A model generated the notes under the pieces. The model was given only the letters and a program-made list of their open reading frames with translations. It did not search any database and was not told the DNA's origin. A stretch of 64,000 nt of DNA, taken from assembly GCA_016860845.1 (NCBI GenBank), contig BOKF01000007.1:1-64000 (forward strand), given 5' to 3'. A program made the translations under genes and the position numbers. Positions 6,836-16,119 of this stretch are shown in pieces; the stretch's first letter is position 1, and the number at the start of each line of letters is the position of its first letter. Source of the DNA: Chloroflexota bacterium. Lineage in GTDB: Bacteria; Chloroflexota; Anaerolineae; 4572-78; J111.

Positions 6836-9800
6836 ATGTCTCATAACCACCCCCTCACCCGCGGCCTCGCGCCGGTACTCTTGCTGCTCATTCTCGCCGC
6901 TGCCGCCGGCCTGCGTTTTTATAACCTCGCCTGGGATGGCGGCACCTATGCCCACCCCGACGAGCGCTCGACCCTGCTCTACTACGCCCCGACCATCCGC
7001 TGGCCGGCGGACAGTTCAACCTTATTAGACCCGCGCGCCTCTACCCTGAACCCTTTTTGGGATGCCAGCCAGCAGAGCCGGCGCAGCTATACCTACGGCC
7101 ACTTCCCGCTTTACACCCTGGTCCTGGCCGCGCACAGCCTCAACAGCCTGGCCCCCCTGACCGCCTCCTTCCTGCCCGATGCCTGGACCCACTTTCTGGA
7201 GCAGAGTACCTCGGGCCGGGGTTACACCCTCATTGGCCGCTCCCTCATGGCCCTGGCCGACCTGTTTTCGGTCTACCTCCTCTTCCTGCTGGGCCGGCGG
7301 CTCTATGGCCTGTGGGGCGGGCTGCTGGCGGCGGCCCTCTCGGCTTTTACCGTGCTGCAAATCCAACTGGCCCACTTTTTCGCCGTTGATCCCATCTCGA
7401 CTACTTTCACCCTCCTGGCCCTCTACGGCGCGGTTTTAATGGTTGACCGCCCCTCCCGGAGCGCCGCCCTGATTACCGGCATCGGCGTTGGCCTGGCCGT
7501 CGCCTCCAAATTCAGCGCCCTGCCGGTAGCCTTTGCCCCGCTGGTAGCCGCCTACTTTGCTGCAAGGCGACTACCGACCACAGACCGCCGACCGCCGACG
7601 GGAGAAGAGTCACAAGCTGTTACAACCTCTCCTGCCCCAACCCCCAACCTCCAACCTCCAACCCCCAACCCCCAGCCCCTGGCCTCCATCCTCCAACTCG
7701 CCTTCCTGGCCTTGCTCACCGCCTTCATCATCTTCGCCGTCACCTCCCCCTTTGTCCTGCTGGATTTTGAAAACTTTGAACGCGCCGTCATCGAAGAGCA
7801 GGGCAACATGGTCAGCGGCGTGGCCGATTTCCCCTTTACCCGGCAGTACCGTGGCACCTGGGCCTACGGGTACTTTATTGACCAGCAGCTTCGCTGGGGC
7901 ATGGGCTGGCCGCTGGGGCTGCTGGCCCTGGCCGGCACGCTCTGGGTCGTCTATAAAGCCATCCGGGGTAAAGCAACCCCCGGCGAGTGGATCATCCTCT
8001 CCTGGATTGTCCTCTATTTTGGCCCGACCGGCCTGTTCCTGGCCAAATTCATGCGCTATATGGTCCCGGTCGTGCCGCTGTTTACCCTCTTTGGCGCGGG
8101 GCTGGTGGTCGCGTTGTGGCAACGAGGAGCGGAGGCGAAGCAGCGAAGCAACGAGGAGGCAAAGATTTTACCCAGCAGTGAGCGGCCTTCCTTTGAGACC
8201 GATGCGCGAGAGACTGATGCGTCGCTCCAACCTTCCAACCTTCGAGCCGAAGGCCCCCTATGGGCAACCTTCCAACCGCTACCTCCTCCCGCGCCCTTGC
8301 GCCCTCGCGTCCTCGCGTCTTTCCCGGAAAGGGGGATCAATTTTGCCGCTCTCACTCTGGCCCTCATCGCCCTGCTCGGCTCTGCTTTCTGGGCGCTGGC
8401 CTTTGTTAACGGCGTCTATGGCAGCGATCATCCCTGGGTCACGTTTTCCCGCTGGACCTACGCCAATGTACCCGATGGCTCTTGCATCGCCCGCGAGCAC
8501 TGGGATGAGGGTATCCCGGCCAACCTGGACGAGCCAAACGGCAATCCCCTGGCCCACGCCTATGTCCAGCCCGAGCTGCCCATGTACGAAGAGGACACCC
8601 AGGAAAAGTACGAGAGACTGCGCGGCACTCTGCTGAACTGCGATTACATCGCCCTGGCCAGCAACCGCCTCTGGCGGACGATCCCCCGCCTGCCGGAGCG
8701 CTACCCCATGAGCACCCGCTACTACGAGGCCCTCTTCTCCGGCGCGCTGGGCTTTGAGCAAATCTATAGCGTCGAGACGCCGCCGCGCCTCGGCCCCTTT
8801 ATCATTGACGACCAGTCCGCCGACGAGAGCTTTACCGTTTACGACCATCCCAGGCCCATCCTGTTCAAAAAGAGCCGCCAGCTTTCCCTGGAGGAGTGGG
8901 ATGCTTTGCTGGGCAATACCTGGCAGAGTGCTGTCCCCGGCTACACCGGCCCGCCGACCCTGCTGATGCGGCTGCGCGGGGCCGCTAACCCGTCCCAGGT
9001 TCTATCCCTGCCCCTACCTCAGGAGCGTGAGGGCAAATCGCTCATGCTGGACAGGCCGGTTGACCAACTGCCGCCGGTCAACGATTTCCGCTGGAACAGC
9101 CTGGCCAATCAATCCACCCTCGTCGCCGTGATTTTCTGGTGGCTGGTGGTCTCGCTGATTGGACTGCTGGCCCTGCCGCTGACCCTGCTTCTCTTCAACC
9201 ACCTGCCGGATCGCGGCTACGCCCTGAGCAAAAGTTTGGGGTTGCTGCTGGTCAGCTACTTTGTCTGGCTCAACAGCAGCCTGGGCTGGTTGAGCAACAC
9301 CGTTACCACGGCTGTGATTGGCCTTATCCTCCTGGGCGGCTTCAGTTTGTGGGTGGTGGTGGGGCGGCGCTACCCTTTCAAACCGTGGTGGCGCGAGCAG
9401 CGCAGCCTAATTCTGGTAACCGAAATTGTTTTCAGCCTGGTTTACCTCTTTTTCATCTACCTGCGCCTCCTCAACCCGGACCTGTGGCAGCCCTGGCTCG
9501 GCGGCGAAAAAATGCTCGAAATTGGTTTTCTCCATGCCGTGGTAAAAAGCGCCCAGATGCCGCCTTACGACCCTTTCTTTGCCGGGGGCATTCTCAACTA
9601 CTACTACTACGGCCTGTTCCTGGTCGGTGTTTTAATCAAGCTGACCGGCATCCAGCCGACCATTGCCTTTAACCTGGCCGTGCCCACCCTGGCCGCCCTG
9701 ACCGCCGTCAATGTCTTCAGCCTGACCGGCAACCTGAGCCAAGCGTCAATAATCAACAATCAATTGTCAATTATTAACAATCAGCAAGTCATAAATCGTA

Positions 9801-11764
9801 AATCCAAAATCCAAAATCCAAAATATATCGTCTCCGGCCTGCTCGGCATCCTCTTTGTCGTCTTCGTCGGCAACCTGGAGGGCGCGGCCCAATTTATGCG
9901 CGAGCTGGGCAAAGTGAGCCAGAGCGACTTTCAAAGCGCCATCCCTGGCCTGCAAACCTTTGTGCTGGCCGTGAGCGGCCTGGTAGAAGTCTTCAGGGGA
10001 GCGGTTCTCGCCGTTTACAATTACTGGGACCCCACCCGGGTCATCCCGGCCACCATCAACGAATTTCCCTACTTCAGTTTCCTTTTTGCCGACCTGCACC
10101 CGCATATGATCGGCCTGCCCTTCACCGTCCTGTTTCTCAGTCTGGCTTACAATTGGCTGGCGAATAGGCGAATGGCGAATAGTGAAAAAGTCAATGAGCA
10201 ACCGGCCACAAAACCGGAAAATCAGGAGATTAATAGGGAAACTCAACTCTCATTTCTTACTTCTAATTTATCATTTACTAATCCACTGACTCGTTCTTTA
10301 ACCGACTCATTGACCCTACCCTTCGCCTATTCGCTGATAAGCCCATTCCTTCGCTGGCTGGCCCTGCCGTTTGTTTTGGGGGCGATTGCCGCGATCAACA
10401 CCTGGGATTTGCCCACCTACCTGGGCCTGATGGTCGCTACGTTTCTCATGGGCCGCTATCTGCAAGAGCGCGAGACGCTGGCTCCGGCCCGGATTTTGCT
10501 GCTGTTGGCCGGCGGCGCGCTGTTTGGGGCAGCTCTCTTAGGCGTCACCTACCTGCTCTTTCTGCCTTTCTTTGCCAACTACCAGCCCCCGGCCGAGACG
10601 GGCCTGGGCCTGGTCCATACCCAGACCGCGCTCGACCAGCATTTAAAAATATGGGGCTTCTTCCTTTTCATCCTGGCCTCCTGGCTGTGGGTGTCGCTGC
10701 TTTACCCCGGCAGCCGCAACCCGCTGCTGCGCAGCTTAAGCCTGGGCCTGCGCCGCTGGAATGTCTGGCCCCACCTGGCCGAAATCTACCGGGCGGTCGT
10801 CAAAACGCCTGAGGGCCAGCCGGTGCTGGGGGGAGTGGGACTGGTGCTGTTGGGCGCGGTTGCCCTGGCCCTGCTGGGCTATCCCGTCCCGGCTTATCTT
10901 TTGCCGCTGGCGGCGCTGGCCCTGCTGCTCCTGTTCCGCCGCGAAGCCCCTGCCGGAGTGGCCTACCTGGGCGTGTTGATCTTCACCGGCTTGCTCGTCC
11001 TGCTGGGGCTTGAATTTTTCTTCCTGCGCGATTTTCTCGGCGGCAGCGAGTACTTCCGCATGAACACCCTGTTCAAGTTCTACATTCAGGTCTGGATCAT
11101 GTTCGGGATCGCTGCGGCGGTCAGCCTGCCCCGGCTCTGGCTGTGGAGCGAGCGCTGGCCGCTGCCGGGCCTGCTGCTGTGGCGGCTCAGCCTGGTCAGC
11201 CTGCTGCTGGCCTGCCTGATTTATCCGGTCCTCGGCACCCGCACCCGCCTTGACGACCGCTTCCCCGGCGAAGACAACCGCCCGCCGATTGGTACGCTGG
11301 ACGGCCTGGCCTATATGACGGTGGGCGTCTTCGAGTGGCCCGCCGGCAGCCCGATACAGCTCAGTTATGACTACGAGGCCATCCGCTGGCTGCAAGATAA
11401 CGTGCCCGGCACGCCAATCCTGGCCGAGGCCAAAGTCGGCTACTACCGCGAGGGCGGCATGCGCGTGGCGGCCTACACCGGTCTGCCGTCGGTGCTGGGC
11501 GGCCTGCACCAAAACGAGCAGCGCTACCCCTGGCAGGTCGGCGACCGGGATTTCGTCGTCAATGAGTTTTGGTCCAGCCCCGACCCGGCCCGCACCTTGC
11601 AGCTCATTCACGAGCTGGGGATTAGCTATATCTACGACGGCCAGGTCGAGCGCATCACCCACGGGGCCTTTATCAGCGACAAATTTGAGCAGCTCCGGGC
11701 GCAGGGCGCGCTGGAACTAGTCTTTAAAAATGAGCAGACGAAGATTTATCGAGTGGTTAAATAA
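6836..11764 (+). CDS. Giant GT-C glycosyltransferase-like / DUF2298 (YYY) fusion
   Basis: About 1642 residues and many membrane helices. The N-terminal part (about 1-560) resembles GT39/PMT-type GT-C enzymes, with an acidic loop after helix 1 (GGTYAHPDERS) of the kind that holds the catalytic acid. The C-terminal part (about 760-1642) is DUF2298, with ILNYYYYGL, FPYFSFLFADLHPHM, INTWDLPTYLG and RMNTLFKFYIQVW. By family it should act at the cell membrane on polyprenyl-linked sugars, but no substrate is known. The ATG at 6836 starts just before the first helix; an in-frame ATG at 6737 adds an unlikely hydrophilic tail. Four low-complexity stretches (about 7563-7690, 8150-8330, 9745-9828, 10160-10330) sit in loops and look like inserted repeat DNA. 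Confidence 0.85.
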   Translation: MSHNHPLTRGLAPVLLLLILAAAAGLRFYNLAWDGGTYAHPDERSTLLYYAPTIRWPADSSTLLDPRASTLNPFWDASQQSRRSYTYGHFPLYTLVLAAHSLNSLAPLTASFLPDAWTHFLEQSTSGRGYTLIGRSLMALADLFSVYLLFLLGRRLYGLWGGLLAAALSAFTVLQIQLAHFFAVDPISTTFTLLALYGAVLMVDRPSRSAALITGIGVGLAVASKFSALPVAFAPLVAAYFAARRLPTTDRRPPTGEESQAVTTSPAPTPNLQPPTPNPQPLASILQLAFLALLTAFIIFAVTSPFVLLDFENFERAVIEEQGNMVSGVADFPFTRQYRGTWAYGYFIDQQLRWGMGWPLGLLALAGTLWVVYKAIRGKATPGEWIILSWIVLYFGPTGLFLAKFMRYMVPVVPLFTLFGAGLVVALWQRGAEAKQRSNEEAKILPSSERPSFETDARETDASLQPSNLRAEGPLWATFQPLPPPAPLRPRVLASFPERGINFAALTLALIALLGSAFWALAFVNGVYGSDHPWVTFSRWTYANVPDGSCIAREHWDEGIPANLDEPNGNPLAHAYVQPELPMYEEDTQEKYERLRGTLLNCDYIALASNRLWRTIPRLPERYPMSTRYYEALFSGALGFEQIYSVETPPRLGPFIIDDQSADESFTVYDHPRPILFKKSRQLSLEEWDALLGNTWQSAVPGYTGPPTLLMRLRGAANPSQVLSLPLPQEREGKSLMLDRPVDQLPPVNDFRWNSLANQSTLVAVIFWWLVVSLIGLLALPLTLLLFNHLPDRGYALSKSLGLLLVSYFVWLNSSLGWLSNTVTTAVIGLILLGGFSLWVVVGRRYPFKPWWREQRSLILVTEIVFSLVYLFFIYLRLLNPDLWQPWLGGEKMLEIGFLHAVVKSAQMPPYDPFFAGGILNYYYYGLFLVGVLIKLTGIQPTIAFNLAVPTLAALTAVNVFSLTGNLSQASIINNQLSIINNQQVINRKSKIQNPKYIVSGLLGILFVVFVGNLEGAAQFMRELGKVSQSDFQSAIPGLQTFVLAVSGLVEVFRGAVLAVYNYWDPTRVIPATINEFPYFSFLFADLHPHMIGLPFTVLFLSLAYNWLANRRMANSEKVNEQPATKPENQEINRETQLSFLTSNLSFTNPLTRSLTDSLTLPFAYSLISPFLRWLALPFVLGAIAAINTWDLPTYLGLMVATFLMGRYLQERETLAPARILLLLAGGALFGAALLGVTYLLFLPFFANYQPPAETGLGLVHTQTALDQHLKIWGFFLFILASWLWVSLLYPGSRNPLLRSLSLGLRRWNVWPHLAEIYRAVVKTPEGQPVLGGVGLVLLGAVALALLGYPVPAYLLPLAALALLLLFRREAPAGVAYLGVLIFTGLLVLLGLEFFFLRDFLGGSEYFRMNTLFKFYIQVWIMFGIAAAVSLPRLWLWSERWPLPGLLLWRLSLVSLLLACLIYPVLGTRTRLDDRFPGEDNRPPIGTLDGLAYMTVGVFEWPAGSPIQLSYDYEAIRWLQDNVPGTPILAEAKVGYYREGGMRVAAYTGLPSVLGGLHQNEQRYPWQVGDRDFVVNEFWSSPDPARTLQLIHELGISYIYDGQVERITHGAFISDKFEQLRAQGALELVFKNEQTKIYRVVK

Positions 11765-11772
11765 AAAATGAA

Positions 11773-11818
11773 CTCGTGTTGCGTATTCCGTTAAATTTCA
11801 CGCAATACGCAATACGAG
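11773..11818. repeat. Intergenic palindrome
   Basis: CTCGTGTTGCGTATT at the left pairs imperfectly with AATACGCAATACGAG at the right, just after the stop of the giant membrane gene. The TTGCGT core recurs at 12508-12563. It may help end transcription, but there is no T-run. Confidence 0.7.
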
Positions 11819-11881
11819 TATTATACCGACGATGTAACACAGGAGTCGTCACGAGCTAACGCACACCACCGATAATGAAAA

Positions 11882-11932
11882 TGGAGTCCAAAGCTTGCTT
11901 TGGTTTTTTGGCAAACCAAGGTTTGCACTCCA
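11882..11932. repeat. Intergenic palindrome
   Basis: TGGAGT and ACTCCA bracket two smaller hairpins (CAAAGCTTGCTTTG and GCAAACCAAGGTTTGC) about 25 bases before the start of the isochorismatase-family gene. It could fold in that gene's leader. Confidence 0.65.
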
Positions 11933-11956
11933 GTTTAATTTCGGAAGGAGATTTTT

Positions 11957-12499
11957 ATGTTGACTCTAAACAACACCGCCCTCGCGGTCATAGACGTGCA
12001 GGGTAAGTTAGCCCAACTGATGGCCCAGAAAGAAATCCTTTTTGAGAACCTGCAAAAGCTCATCAAAGGCGTTCAGGTGCTGGAACTGCCGATCATCTGG
12101 AACGAACAGTTGCCGGAAAAATTAGGGCCGACCACGCCGGAAATCGCCCAACTGCTGGCCCAGTCCACCCAGCCGATTGCCAAATCCAGCTTTAGCTGCT
12201 GCGGCAATCCGCCTTTTATGGGGGCGCTGAAGGCAACCGGACGCAAACAGGTGCTGCTGGCCGGCATTGAAAGCCACGTTTGCGTTTACCAGACCTGCCG
12301 CGACCTGCTCGATCTCGGCTACGAAGTCCAGGTTGTCGCCGATGCCGTTTCATCACGCACGCCGGAGAACCGGCAAATCGGCCTGGAGCGGATGAAAGAA
12401 GCCGGAGCGACCGTGACCAGCACCGAAATGGCCCTCTTTGAGCTGCTGCGCGTGGCCGAAGGGCCGAAGTTTAAGGAAATTACTAAGATTGTAAAGTAG
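11957..12499 (+). CDS. Isochorismatase family cysteine hydrolase
   Basis: The 180-residue protein has the complete catalytic triad of the family: Asp13 in AVIDVQ, Lys76 in IAKSSFS and Cys109 in GIESHVCVYQT. By similarity it is a YcaC-like cytoplasmic hydrolase of small amides or related compounds; the substrate cannot be read from sequence. GGAAGGAG about 7 bases before the ATG is a strong ribosome site. It sits alone between two DUF2298 membrane-protein genes with palindromes on both sides, so co-transcription with them is uncertain. Confidence 0.92.
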   Translation: MLTLNNTALAVIDVQGKLAQLMAQKEILFENLQKLIKGVQVLELPIIWNEQLPEKLGPTTPEIAQLLAQSTQPIAKSSFSCCGNPPFMGALKATGRKQVLLAGIESHVCVYQTCRDLLDLGYEVQVVADAVSSRTPENRQIGLERMKEAGATVTSTEMALFELLRVAEGPKFKEITKIVK

Positions 12500-12507
12500 C
12501 TTTGATC

Positions 12508-12563
12508 CGTCTTGCGTGGTGCGTGTTGCGTCAGTTAAACGGAACACGTAACACGCAACACGT
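12508..12563. repeat. Imperfect intergenic palindrome (TTGCGT family)
   Basis: Repeats of GCGTGTTGCG on the left pair imperfectly with AACACGCAACACG on the right, between the hydrolase and the second DUF2298 gene. It shares words with the repeat at 11773-11818. Confidence 0.6.
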
Positions 12564-12590
12564 CTTAATCTCTGTAAGGACTAACTCAAA

Positions 12591-15500
12591 TTGGAGTTGT
12601 ACCCTATCCTCATCTGGTGGCTCGTCATTCTTATCTTCGGCCTGGTGGGCTGGACGCTGGCTTTTGGCTTACTGCGCCACCTGCCTGACCGGGGCTTTGC
12701 CTTTGCCCGCCCGCTGGGACTGCTCATCACCGGCTATGTTTTGTGGCTGGGGGGGACATTCCGCCTGCTGCAAAATAATATCGGGGGCATTGTCGTGGCG
12801 CTGGCGGCAGTGCTGGCGCTCGGGTTGATCTGGCAGCGGCAGCAGCTTCGTTCCGGCAGCCTGTCTATGCTGGTCTGGCTGCGCCGCGAGTGGCGCTATG
12901 TTTTGAGCGTAGAGTTGCTTTTTACTATCGCTTTTATCGGCTGGACCCTCTTCAAAGCCTACAATCCCAACATCGAAACCGCAGGCGGCGAAAAGTGGAT
13001 GGAGATCACCTTCATCAACGGCACGCTGCACAGCAGCTACTTTCCCCCGCAGGATCCCTGGCTGTCCGGCTTTGCCATCAGCTACTACTATTTTGGTTAC
13101 GTCCTGATGGCCATGGTCACACGGCTGACCGGCCTGGTCTCCACCACCGCTTTCAACCTCTTTGTTCCCACCCTGTTCGCCTTGACCCTGACCGCCGCTT
13201 TTGGCATCATCGCTAATCTCGTCAGTTTGTACCAGACTGCCACCCGCCCTGACCCAACCCTCCCGCCTTCTCACCTGCCAACCCTTCTGGCTGAGCCTGA
13301 GCTACAGACCCTCTATGAGCAGGAGGAAGCCTTCCGATCTTCCAACCTTCCAATCTTCCAACCCTCCAACTCTCCAGCCCTCCAATCTTCCGCCATTCTC
13401 ACCGGCCTCGTCGCCGCCCTTTTTGTGGCTGTCCTGGGCAACCTGGAAGGGCTGCTGGAAGTGCTCCACAAAGCCGCCCTGCTGCCAGCCGGTTTCTGGA
13501 CCTGGCTCGACATCCGCGACCTGAAAGTGCCGCCAACCGGCCCCGGCGATAGTTGGATTCCAGACCGCTTCATCTGGTGGTGGCGCGGCTCGCGCGTATT
13601 GACCGACTACACGCTGACCGGCTATGAGCAGGAAGTCATTGACGAATTCCCCTTCTTCAGCTTCTTGCTGGGCGATGTTCATCCCCACGTGTTGGCCCTG
13701 CCCTTTGTGCTGCTGGTGATCGCTCTGGCGCTGAATTTGATCAGTAAGCAGAGGCCAGTAGTCAGAGGTCAGAAGTCAGTAGCCAGCAGTCAGAGGTCAG
13801 AGGCGAGTGATGAACTTGAGATAGAGGAACTAGCCCATCAGTCACCAGCCATCAGCTCTCAGCCATCGGCCACCGGTCACGAACTTTCTGCGGTCAGCGG
13901 TCAGTGGGCGGTGGTCGTGGTAGACAAAGTATGGGCAGTTTTACAGAGTACCTGGTCCGAGCTGCTAGAGGCGACAGGCGGGCGGGCGGCCTTTTTACTC
14001 TACGCCATCTGCCTGGGTGGCTTGAGTTTTTTGAACACCTGGGATTTTCCTATCTATTTAAGTGTGGTGGGCCTGGCTTTTATGGTTTGGCTGGCCTCTC
14101 TGGAAAAGGATGAAGGCGGAAGGATGAAGGCGGAAACTTTCATCCTTCATCCCTCATCCCTCATCCTTCGAGGTATTGTTGGCACGGGGGTGCTGGGCTT
14201 GGTTGGGATTCTGCTCTACCTGCCTTTCTATGTCACGTTCCAATCGCAGGCCAGGGGCATGCTGCCCAACCTGTGGAACCCGACCCGGCTGCCCCAATTT
14301 TTTGTCTTTTTTGGCCCGTTTCTGGTCGCGGTTATGGCCCTGCTAGCTGTTTTATCTGCCCGGCATCGTACCTGGCGGAAGTATCTCGGCTCAACCCTGA
14401 TGATAACCATCCTGGGGCCGGTGCTGGTCATGCTGCTGGCCTTGACCGGGGTGCTCCTCAGCCCGGCCGGGCGGGATTACGTGCAGGGCTTTCTAAATGA
14501 TCCGGCCGTGCAGCAGGTGTTGGGCGATGCGACGGTTAGTTCGCTGGTACAGGCCGCGCTGTGGCGGCGGCTGGTCAACCCCTGGACCTTTATCTTTGTC
14601 GGGGGACTGCTTGGCTGGGTGTTAGCGTTGTTTGTGGGAGGGCTGGAGGGCTGGAAGGTTGGAAGATTGGAGAAGAGTGGAGCAGGCATCGCATTGAGTG
14701 AGGAAACGGAGCGACCAAAGTTATTCGGCGGTCGGCGGTCGGCGGTCGGTAGTCAATTGATAGTAGAGCAGTTCGTGCTCATTCTGGTCCTCGTCGGCCT
14801 GGCCCTGCCGCTGGCGGTGGAGTTTGTCTACCTGCGCGATAACTTTGGGACGCGTATGAACACCATCTTTAAATTTTATTTCCAGGCCTGGGTCTTGCTG
14901 GCCCTGGCTTCGGCCTTTGCCGTTTATTATGTTTCTCACCATTTGCGGGGCGGGCTGCGGTTGGTCTGGCAAGTTGGTATGGCCCTGCTGGTGGCCGGGG
15001 GACTGGTCTACCCGGTGCTGGCTGTACCGAACAAAGCTGATTTCTTTAAAAATGAACCCACTCTCAATGCCATTGCCTGGATTGCCGCTTACCACCCCGG
15101 CGACTACGCCGCCATCGAGTGGCTGCGGGCCAATGCCCCCGGCCAGGCTGTTATTCTGGAAGCGCCGGGCGCGCCAGCGGGCCAGTACGGCGCTTATAAC
15201 TACTCCGGCCGTATCTCAGCCATGACCGGGCTGCCCACCCTTTTGGGCTGGGGCGGCCACCAGAGCCAGTGGCGGGGCAATTATGATGAGCCGGGCCGGC
15301 GTGAGCCGGACATCGCCCTGCTCTATAATTCGTCCGACATCCGCCAGACCCAGGCGCTGCTGGATAAGTACGGCATCACTTATGTCATTGTGGGGGCGAC
15401 CGAGCGCGAGCGTTACTCGCCGCAGGGCCTCCAAAAGTTCGAACAATTTATGGATGTGGCCTTTCAACAGGGAGATACCACCATCTACCAACGGCGATAA
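12591..15500 (+). CDS. DUF2298 (YYY) polytopic membrane protein
   Basis: The 969-residue protein is DUF2298 along its length: GFAISYYYFGYVL, DEFPFFSFLLGDVHPHVLALP, FLNTWDFPIYLSVVG and RMNTIFKFYFQAWVLLA match the C-terminal part of the protein starting at 6836. The C-terminal soluble part (about 830-969) includes TGLPTLLGWGGHQSQWR, parallel to the neighbour's TGLPSVLGGLHQNEQRY. Function is unknown; glycan transfer or transport at the membrane is inferred from context. The start is TTG (12591), with TAAGGA about 10 bases upstream. Low-complexity stretches at about 13250-13400, 13742-13920, 14106-14170 and 14636-14765 interrupt hydrophilic loops. Confidence 0.87.
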   Translation: MELYPILIWWLVILIFGLVGWTLAFGLLRHLPDRGFAFARPLGLLITGYVLWLGGTFRLLQNNIGGIVVALAAVLALGLIWQRQQLRSGSLSMLVWLRREWRYVLSVELLFTIAFIGWTLFKAYNPNIETAGGEKWMEITFINGTLHSSYFPPQDPWLSGFAISYYYFGYVLMAMVTRLTGLVSTTAFNLFVPTLFALTLTAAFGIIANLVSLYQTATRPDPTLPPSHLPTLLAEPELQTLYEQEEAFRSSNLPIFQPSNSPALQSSAILTGLVAALFVAVLGNLEGLLEVLHKAALLPAGFWTWLDIRDLKVPPTGPGDSWIPDRFIWWWRGSRVLTDYTLTGYEQEVIDEFPFFSFLLGDVHPHVLALPFVLLVIALALNLISKQRPVVRGQKSVASSQRSEASDELEIEELAHQSPAISSQPSATGHELSAVSGQWAVVVVDKVWAVLQSTWSELLEATGGRAAFLLYAICLGGLSFLNTWDFPIYLSVVGLAFMVWLASLEKDEGGRMKAETFILHPSSLILRGIVGTGVLGLVGILLYLPFYVTFQSQARGMLPNLWNPTRLPQFFVFFGPFLVAVMALLAVLSARHRTWRKYLGSTLMITILGPVLVMLLALTGVLLSPAGRDYVQGFLNDPAVQQVLGDATVSSLVQAALWRRLVNPWTFIFVGGLLGWVLALFVGGLEGWKVGRLEKSGAGIALSEETERPKLFGGRRSAVGSQLIVEQFVLILVLVGLALPLAVEFVYLRDNFGTRMNTIFKFYFQAWVLLALASAFAVYYVSHHLRGGLRLVWQVGMALLVAGGLVYPVLAVPNKADFFKNEPTLNAIAWIAAYHPGDYAAIEWLRANAPGQAVILEAPGAPAGQYGAYNYSGRISAMTGLPTLLGWGGHQSQWRGNYDEPGRREPDIALLYNSSDIRQTQALLDKYGITYVIVGATERERYSPQGLQKFEQFMDVAFQQGDTTIYQRR

Positions 15501-15549
15501 AAGTAGTTACGCCGGTGATACTCTGGCCCGTTCAGCGTATGAATTATAG

Positions 15550-16119
15550 ATGTGCGCTAGTTTGATGAACAAAAAGAATTTTTGGCGGGATAACTTCCTG
15601 ACCGGGCAGATGCCGGCCAGCCTCGACGCCGAGGCTTTTGCCGAGCTGTACCGCACGCATACCTATGCCGTGTTCAACTATTGTCTCTTCCGCGTCAGCG
15701 ACCGGGTGGTCGCCGAAGATTTGACGGCCGATACCTTCGAGCGGGCCTGGCGGGCGCGCGGCAGCTACCGGCCCGACCGGGCTGTCTTTACCACCTGGGT
15801 ATTCTCGATTGCCCGGCATGCGGTCACCGACTGGCAGCGCCGCCGGGCGCGGCGGCCGCTGTTCAAACTCAACCCGGAACAGCCGAGTGAAACGCCGTTG
15901 TTGGAAGCACAGTTTGAGGAAAGCGAGCAGCAGACCCGGCTGCGGCGGCTGGTCCAGACGCTGGCAGCGGACGAGCAGGAGTTAATTGCCCTCAAATTTG
16001 GGGCCGGGATGACCAACCGCCATATCGCCGAGCTGCTGGGCAAAAGCGAAAGCGCGGTCGGTTCCGCGGTTTATCGGATTATGCAAAAATTACGCGGGCA
16101 GTGGGATAAGAGCACATGA
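15550..16119 (+). CDS. ECF-type RNA polymerase sigma factor
   Basis: A 189-residue sigma-70 family protein. Region 2 spans about residues 28-95 (YRTHTYAVFNYCLFRVSDRVVAEDLTADTFERAW read in parts, then TWVFSIARHAVTDW). Region 4 is at about 130-185 with the helix-turn-helix MTNRHIAELLGKSESAVGSAVY. It would direct polymerase to a small regulon. An internal ATG at 15565 is an alternative start. Its last bases overlap the next gene (ATGA, 4 bases), so the two are translationally coupled. The partner looks like a membrane-anchored regulator, as in sigma/anti-sigma pairs. Confidence 0.9.
   Translation: MCASLMNKKNFWRDNFLTGQMPASLDAEAFAELYRTHTYAVFNYCLFRVSDRVVAEDLTADTFERAWRARGSYRPDRAVFTTWVFSIARHAVTDWQRRRARRPLFKLNPEQPSETPLLEAQFEESEQQTRLRRLVQTLAADEQELIALKFGAGMTNRHIAELLGKSESAVGSAVYRIMQKLRGQWDKST

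Noticed and set aside
7552..8122. Long minus-strand frames opposite the giant membrane gene
   Set aside because: They mirror a strongly coding, GC-rich plus-strand frame and consist of Gly/Gln/Asp-rich sequence without domains.
10736..11662. A 308-codon minus-strand frame
   Set aside because: Shadow of the DUF2298 half on the other strand; Gln/Ala-rich and with no recognisable motif.
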